DNA from: Chara braunii
Lineage: Eukaryota > Streptophyta > Charophyceae > Charales > Characeae
DNA length: 49,951 nt
Direction of reading: 5' to 3'
NCBI GenBank assembly: GCA_003427395.1
Contig: BFEA01000079.1
Coordinates: 2,491,983-2,541,933, forward strand
Both the position numbers and the translations under genes were made by a program. Below, in pieces: positions 43,985-49,951 of the stretch; position 1 is the stretch's first letter; each line of letters begins with the position of its first letter. The notes beneath the pieces are model-generated. The model was not told the origin of the DNA. It did not search any database and saw only the letters and a program-made list of their open reading frames with translations.

Positions 43985-44475
43985 CAACCCACCTCCTAGC
44001 TCCCTCCACTGTCTCTTTCCCTTCCCTCAGCTATTTGCAGTTCCCAGTCTGGCCACCCACCTCCATGGCCATCCACCTCCATGCTCCCTCTGCCATCTCT
44101 TTCCCCTTCCTCACACCGTGTGCACTTCCCGTTCTCGCCACCCACCTCCATGCTCCCGCCGCAATCCCTCTCCCCACTCACGCCATTTGCACTCCCCGTT
44201 CTTGTCCACCCACCTCGGCTCGCCCACCTGCATGCTCCCACCACAATCTCTCTCCCCATCCTCAAGTCATTTGCACTCCCCATTCTAGCCACCCACCTCA
44301 GTTCGCCCTCCGCCATCTCTCCCCCCTCCCTCATGCCATTTGCACTCCCAATTCTCGGCATCCACCTCCGTGGTCCCTCCATCTCTCACCCCTCCCTCAC
44401 GCCATTTGCACTCCCCATTCTTGCCATCCACCTCCCAGCACCCTCTGCCATCTATCTCACCTCCCTCAAATCAAT
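43985..44475. repeat. CT-rich minisatellite, about 62-bp unit
   Basis: About eight units share 'ccatttgcactccccattct', 'gccacccacctcc' and 'ccatctctc.cccctccctca'. Open frames through it are a composition effect. Confidence 0.85.
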
Positions 44476-44619
44476 TCCACCACCCGTTCACCTCCCTGTT
44501 TCAGGATGGCAACGTATTGTCTACGGAATCGCAGAATATCTCTTAATTGTATATCATGTTTGTTGAACTTTCGAACAAGGGGCTTACGCAATGGGACAGA
44601 AAGAGTGGGTTTTGACGCA

Positions 44620-46290
44620 AGAGCCTGACTTTGTTGTTTGTGCATTGGATATGTCTCGTTCCCATCCAGGGCAAGATGGCATCGAAGCAGCTTCTGCAGC
44701 AACTGAAGAAGCAATTCAATGGAGTCACTGCTGTAGGGATGAATGCCAGCAAGGGATCAAAACACTTGGTCTGCAACTATTGTGAGGCCGCAACAACGGG
44801 ACAGCAACTGAACTGAAGGACAATTTCCTGCACGAGTGCAGTCTCAACCTTGTGACCAGACCACTGTCTGCAGACAAGACGATTAGGAGGATGGAGGGGC
44901 TTCACCAGGGGAAGCACCTTGCAAGTCTGCTTCAAGGTGAAGGGGGAGGAGGTCGGTCTGCAGTTTGTAGCTGAGACCCGGACTACATGCAGGGGAGTCA
45001 GAGGGAGTTGCAAACATCTGCAGGGTCTTGTGCGAACCCCGTCATTCTGTGTCTGTCGACCGGCCGACCAATGAGGCAGGCCTTGATTGAGGAGGCTCAT
45101 AGCATAGTCACCCACAACGAGCAGTCCAGTTGTCTGCTTGATAGGTGGATAACATGCACAAATCAGCCTTACAGCATGGTAGAGAATGAATTCTTCCAGG
45201 AATTTGTTGACACAGTGAAGAGGCGAGGACCAAGAGGCTGGACTGGCATTACGGGATGAAAAGGCTTGTGAGGAAGTGGGAGCCGAGTGGAGGCATGCTG
45301 TGTGGATGGGTGGTCCGCAGGGGAACGTGATGGTCACCTCCCCAACTGGGCACCATGTTCTGGAAGTCGGTCTGCATGGAGGGCAAGGAAAAGGATTCGG
45401 CATCATGGTTAGGGCTCTCATGGACAACACTAGGGTCTGTGTGACAAGCAGAGAAGACGTGGATGTGAAGTACCCAACAACCTTTCGTATAAGGTGCACA
45501 GCGCATGCGTTGATCTTGTCTTGGAGGACACGTACAAGCGGTAGGGTTGGATGGCAGAGGTTGCCAACACAGGTAGCCAGGTGTGCATCATGGTTAGGGT
45601 TCTCATGGACAACACTAGGGTCGTCTCTTATACACATCTAGATGTGTATAAGAGACAGAGAGAAGACGTGGATGTGAAGTATCCAACAACCTTTCGTATA
45701 AGGTGCACAGCGCATGCCTTGGATCTTGTCTCGGAGGACACGTACAAGCGGTAGGGTTGGATGGCAGAGGTTGCCAACACAGGTAGCCAGGTGTGGAAGT
45801 TTTTCACAAACGTCAACGAAGTCCACGCCATCTTGCACAATTTAGGCAACATCCAACTCAAACAGTCTGCTGTCACGCTGTTCTCAACGAACTTCAACAT
45901 GCTGGACTCTCTGAGAATGCAAAGCATCCCCGGGAGCTGTGTGTGTAACTCCACATTGGTGGATAAGCTAGAGAGCCGGACCAGGTGGTGACCTTCGATG
46001 AAATGACCCAGATGATTCTTCTCGATCAACCTGGTTTTGGAAGGCGATAGACAAAGGGTTGGTTGTGATGACACCGATCATCAAACTGCTGCATTTGGTG
46101 GATGGATCTAAAGCAATGATTAGCAAGGTGTATCATGGCATGGACACAATTGTGGCGTAGATGCACACCCTTGCCTGTCTTTCAGAGGGCGAGAAAGTGG
46201 ATGTGCAGTCACGACGTGTGAGGTGCATTGTGCAGCAACCTTCCTTGATCCTGAATACAAGACAAAGCCATGCTGACGGCTCAGAGTTAC
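44620..46290 (+). pseudogene. hAT-family transposase pseudogene (BED finger, DUF659-like region)
   Basis: Plus strand. A BED-type finger start HLVCNYCEAATTG lies near 44770, with its second half (NFLHEC) in another frame. Then LDRWITCTNQPYSMVENEFFQEF (near 45140-45210, shown in parts: PYSMVENEFFQEFVDTVK) is the block preceding the RNase H-like fold. Next NVMVTSPTGHHVLEV (45325-45370), DVKYPTTFRIRCTAHALDL (the C-x2-H-x-LDL signature), WKFFTNVNEVHAILHN and NMLDSLRM. After a stop near 45990 the frame hops to FWKAIDKGLVVMTPI and KLLHLVDGSKAMISKVYHGM. Several stops, shifts and an embedded library adapter make it inactive. It is in the 19.7 kb CDPK intron, opposite to the kinase. Confidence 0.85.
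45621..45658. other. Second mate-pair junction adapter (artefact)
   Basis: GTCTCTTATACACATCT followed by its reverse complement and CAG; the first two adapter bases are altered. It sits inside the hAT pseudogene, between two copies of about 135 bp (45451-45585 and 45660-45796) that differ by a few bases. Translation through it yields the tell-tale SYTHLDVYKRQ string seen in adapter-contaminated proteins. Confidence 0.96.
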
Positions 46291-47440
<1,150 letters not shown>

Positions 47441-47451
47441 TGAAACACAAA

Positions 47452-47494
<43 letters not shown>

Positions 47495-47880
47495 AGGCAC
47501 AACTCAGCCTGTGCCAAGGTGCTACTATGTGGACTGGGTGGTATTATGTGGGCTGGGTGATAGTACATGGGTGGGGATGGAACCATGTGGACCGAGCCTT
47601 TGCAATACTGTGCAGGGGTGGTACGAAATACACACAACGCCAGTGAATTCTCATAAAAATTGCAAGCGAAAAGGGGTGGGTCACACTCTGTGGACCAGAT
47701 GGTACTACAGACATGTGGCCACAAGAATGCACACACACACACACACACANCACACTCTGTGGACCAGATGGTACTACAGACATGTGGCCACAAGAATGCA
47801 CACACACACACACACACACAAGCACACACACACACACAGACACACACACACACACACTGCTCAGGGGAAAAAAAAAAATA
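47441..47880. repeat. (AC)n arrays with a duplicated segment around one N
   Basis: (AC)n blocks occur at 47456-47492, 47732-47749 and 47799-47857. The 50-base text starting 'cacactctgtggaccagatg' occurs at about 47682 and again at 47751, on both sides of the single N at 47750. This looks like an unresolved duplicate at a closed gap. Confidence 0.85.
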
Positions 47881-48100
47881 AACACACAAGCACTTTGGCA
47901 CAGCTCGGCCCATGGCGCAGCCAAGTGGTACTCTGTCGGCTGGGTGATATTGTGTGGGCTGTGTGAGACTATGTGGGTGAGGCAGTACCACATGGACTGA
48001 GCAGTTCCATGTGCGCGGGTCATACTATGTGGACTTCATGGTACCAACACACACCCACAAACCCAACCATGTGGACTGAGAGGTACCATGTGGGATGGTA
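47515..48100. repeat. Degenerate minisatellite 'atgtggactgagtggtac'
   Basis: Units of about 20-22 bases, such as 'tatgtggactgggtggtat' and 'catgtggactgagaggtacc', occur before and after the AC arrays (47520-47600, 47925-48095). The reverse complement of the same motif occurs at about 505-670. Confidence 0.65.
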
Positions 48101-48129
48101 TTGACACATGCCTATGAAACCAAAGCAAA

Positions 48130-48360
48130 AAACTGTTGTGTGATTCCAGTGCAATTCAAACTCATGACCTGTTTAGTAACAGTTAGAATTGTACTGTTCA
48201 TCCACTCAGCCGGTGCTTGAACACCTTTCTTTTTTTTCTGTGGACATCTGATTTCACTGTACCTCAAACTTATGACCTGTTTACCAAGAGTTAGTTTTCC
48301 ACTTCAAACGCATGACCTGTTCACTAAGAGTCAGTTTTGTGCTGCGCATCCGCACGTTTG
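48130..48360 (-). repeat. tRNA-related SINE fragments, three units
   Basis: On the minus strand unit 1 reads ggctgagtggatgaacagt, then 'aactgttactaaacaggtc' and 'atgagtttgaattgcac', with A-box-like and B-box-like strings at tRNA spacing. Two shorter repeats of 'aacaggtcat(a/g)(a/c)g(t)ttgaagt' type follow (48265-48300, 48303-48345). A short similar string is at about 330. They are not functional tRNAs because acceptor stems do not pair. Confidence 0.55.
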
Positions 48361-48734
48361 AGGTGTGTACTTGTATCTGAATGAATCTACTGGTTCTACT
48401 CAAATACGCATAACAACCACAAACATGCCGAAAACAAAACCAAAAAGGGAGAAAAGAAAGAAACACGACAAACTTAAACGTGTGCAAAAGAAAAAGGGCC
48501 AAGCCACAAATGACACACACAGAGGATGGCGCAAATGGCCCACCCACAACAACACTCACAGAGGACGGGAAACGACAACCACAGGTGCACGAGTCGCAGG
48601 ATGACAAAAACAAGAACCATGTGGCGCTGGGCCCAGTGCAGAAATGGTCTCGTGAAACAGCATCAGGCAAGAGACAGCTTTCTCTTTAATAAGATGCACA
48701 TGTATCCCCAATCTTTCTTAATGAGCAATTGATA
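48361..48734. other. Unassigned stretch before gypsy fragment
   Basis: Short open frames rich in Lys/Arg (KTKPKREKRKKHDKLKR) reflect the A-rich composition. No gene recognised. Confidence 0.4.
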
Positions 48735-49835
48735 CATGCTCAGTCATGTGTTGCTGCGTCTTCAACATCTGGTCGTGTGCCGTGACAAGGAGCTCTTGCA
48801 TCCGTCAAATGAAGACAAGGTGATCCTCGCCCTCGGTTGTCCACGGAATGATGGTGTCCAACGGCAACATGACCGGCGAGCCATGCTCGAACTCGAAGGG
48901 CGACATCCCAATAGCCGGATGAATGGACGAGTTGTAAGCCAACTCGACGTCCGGCAGCCACTCAATCCAATCCTTTTGGTTGGGACGAACGAGAGTGCGA
49001 AGAAGAACCTGTGAGGTTTGATGAGCCCCATGAGCCCCATCGTTTGATGAGAGCCAACCAAAAGTTGGACATGAACCGAGTGTCACGGTCGCAAACGATT
49101 TCCTTGGGGTAACCCTTGGTACGAATCCAACCGGCATAAAGAACCTCGGCCAACTCTAGCGGCTTGGCGTGATAGTGACTAGAAAAAAACACGGCAGACA
49201 TGTGAGTCGATCGACCACCGTGGCAATCCCATCCATACTTGTCTTATGCTTAGGAAACGGCCCGATGATGTCCATGGCAATCACTTCCCGTCATCCTAAG
49301 GGACCAATAATGGTCGCAACTCGTCGAACGAACGTGATTGCGGGATTTGCAACACCGGCAAACCTCGCATGACTCGCAATAGCGTGTGACGTCGTCGAGA
49401 AGGCCAGGCCACCAAAAGCGCTCGCGAAGTCGGCCAATCGTACGATTGACTCCAAACCAAGAAGCTGTGTATGGAAGTGTGAATCACTTGGTACGCAAAG
49501 AAGATCCTTCCCTTGCATCCAATAATGCAATGGTGCCGGATTTGGAGAGGATCAATTCGCGTACTTGTCGCGAAACTTGGGATCTACTTGGTAGTCGCGG
49601 ACGAAGCTGTCCTGCAAGTAATCGTCAACCTCAAACGTCGAGTAGACTATGGTACAAAGGTTCGAGCGTCGTGAAAGAGCGTCTGCAAAACGGTTTAACT
49701 TTCCCAAAATCTGATCAGAGAAAAAGTCTAACTGGTCAATGAAAGTCATCCAACGGGCGATGGTACTATTAACCGTGTCTTGGGTCTTGTAAAAGCCCAA
49801 CGGATTGTTATCCGTTACCCATCGGAATTGACTTC
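48735..49835 (-). pseudogene. Ty3/gypsy RNase H-integrase fragment (element 3)
   Basis: Minus strand, same family as element 1. It begins in RNase H (TDNNPLGFYKTQDTV, IARWMTFIDQLDFF, RFADALSRR), continues with FVRDYQVDPKFRDKYAN and GKDLLCVPSDSHFHTQLLG, and then integrase pieces (LPVPL, CDRDTRFMSNFWLALIKRW, LAYNSSIHPAIGMSPFEFEHG). The family segment HPQTDGQTER is missing: the text goes from KRWGSW directly to the VLLRTLV block, and the deletion is flanked by 'gatgagccccat' repeats. Frameshifts break it elsewhere. It stops at 48735 within the C-terminal integrase domain, so both ends are truncated. Confidence 0.88.
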
Positions 49836-49951
49836 AACCAAGAAGAAAATGCCGCCACCGCTCAAACCACCAGTACACAGTTCGGTCCTCCAGCGACCAG
49901 TACGCTGAGCCTGCCGAGACTGGCAGTACCAGTCGCTGGACAGGCCTAGGC
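49836..49951. other. Window edge, unassigned
   Basis: Contains 'aaaccaccagtac', similar to the TTTAAACCACC motif seen at 40-44 kb. No gene can be supported in this length. Confidence 0.4.

Noticed and set aside
43933-44628. 231-residue Pro/His/Ser-rich frame
   Set aside because: Entirely a 62-bp minisatellite with parallel open frames.
44777-45637. 286-residue minus-strand frame over the hAT region
   Set aside because: Antisense shadow of the hAT pseudogene that also runs through the adapter sequence region.
43168-45658. Tn5-like transposon ends at 43.17 and 45.62 kb
   Set aside because: Mosaic ends joined tail to tail are the mate-pair library junction, not a natural insertion.
48130-48215. 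tRNA-Asn-like gene on the minus strand
   Set aside because: A-box and B-box spacing is plausible but acceptor ends do not pair and the anticodon stem is poor; treated as a SINE piece.

Overview
This is a eukaryotic nuclear window whose backbone is one split gene: the minus strand carries a calcium-dependent protein kinase (CDPK/CPK) with exons about 2 to 20 kb apart. A Ser/Thr kinase fused to a junction domain and four EF-hands is found in plants, green algae and alveolates. Together with very long, repeat-filled introns, Ty3/gypsy chromovirus-like elements, hAT and Penelope-like relics, this suggests a streptophyte, most likely a charophyte alga such as Chara or a bryophyte-grade plant. The species is an inference. 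Both ends of the CDPK gene lie outside the window.

CDPK layout in transcription order, right to left: kinase activation-loop exon 46978-47121; 19.7 kb intron; kinase C-lobe exon 27086-27238; 12.6 kb intron; two tandem 116-bp versions of the junction-domain exon, B (14399-14514) and A (14095-14210); 4.0 kb intron; EF-hand 1 exon 9887-10054; 8.3 kb intron; EF-hand 2-3 exon 1400-1624. All have GT-AG borders and open frames. The frame accepts A or B, but not both and not neither, so the pair looks like mutually exclusive exons that swap the autoinhibitory/calmodulin-like-docking segment.

The introns are full of mobile DNA. A decayed Ty3/gypsy element (15.7-22.7 kb, minus) has gag, protease, a truncated RT joined directly to integrase, and a chromodomain-like tail. 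A second, plus-strand gag-bearing LTR element lies at about 31.0-37.9 kb. A third gypsy fragment of the first family lies at 48.7-49.8 kb (minus). A Penelope-like RT relic is at 38.2-39.9 kb (minus), and a hAT transposase pseudogene at 44.6-46.3 kb (plus). There are also tRNA-related SINE copies, a possible hAT MITE, a U6 snRNA pseudogene, several minisatellites, a 1.2 kb purine-rich tract, and an 827-bp gap.

Two small items matter most besides the exon pair. A compact type III hammerhead ribozyme fold (43106-43163, minus) has a complete core. Two perfect or near-perfect Nextera mate-pair junction adapters (43168-43205 and 45621-45658) are library artefacts sitting between duplicated flanks, so local structure there cannot be trusted.
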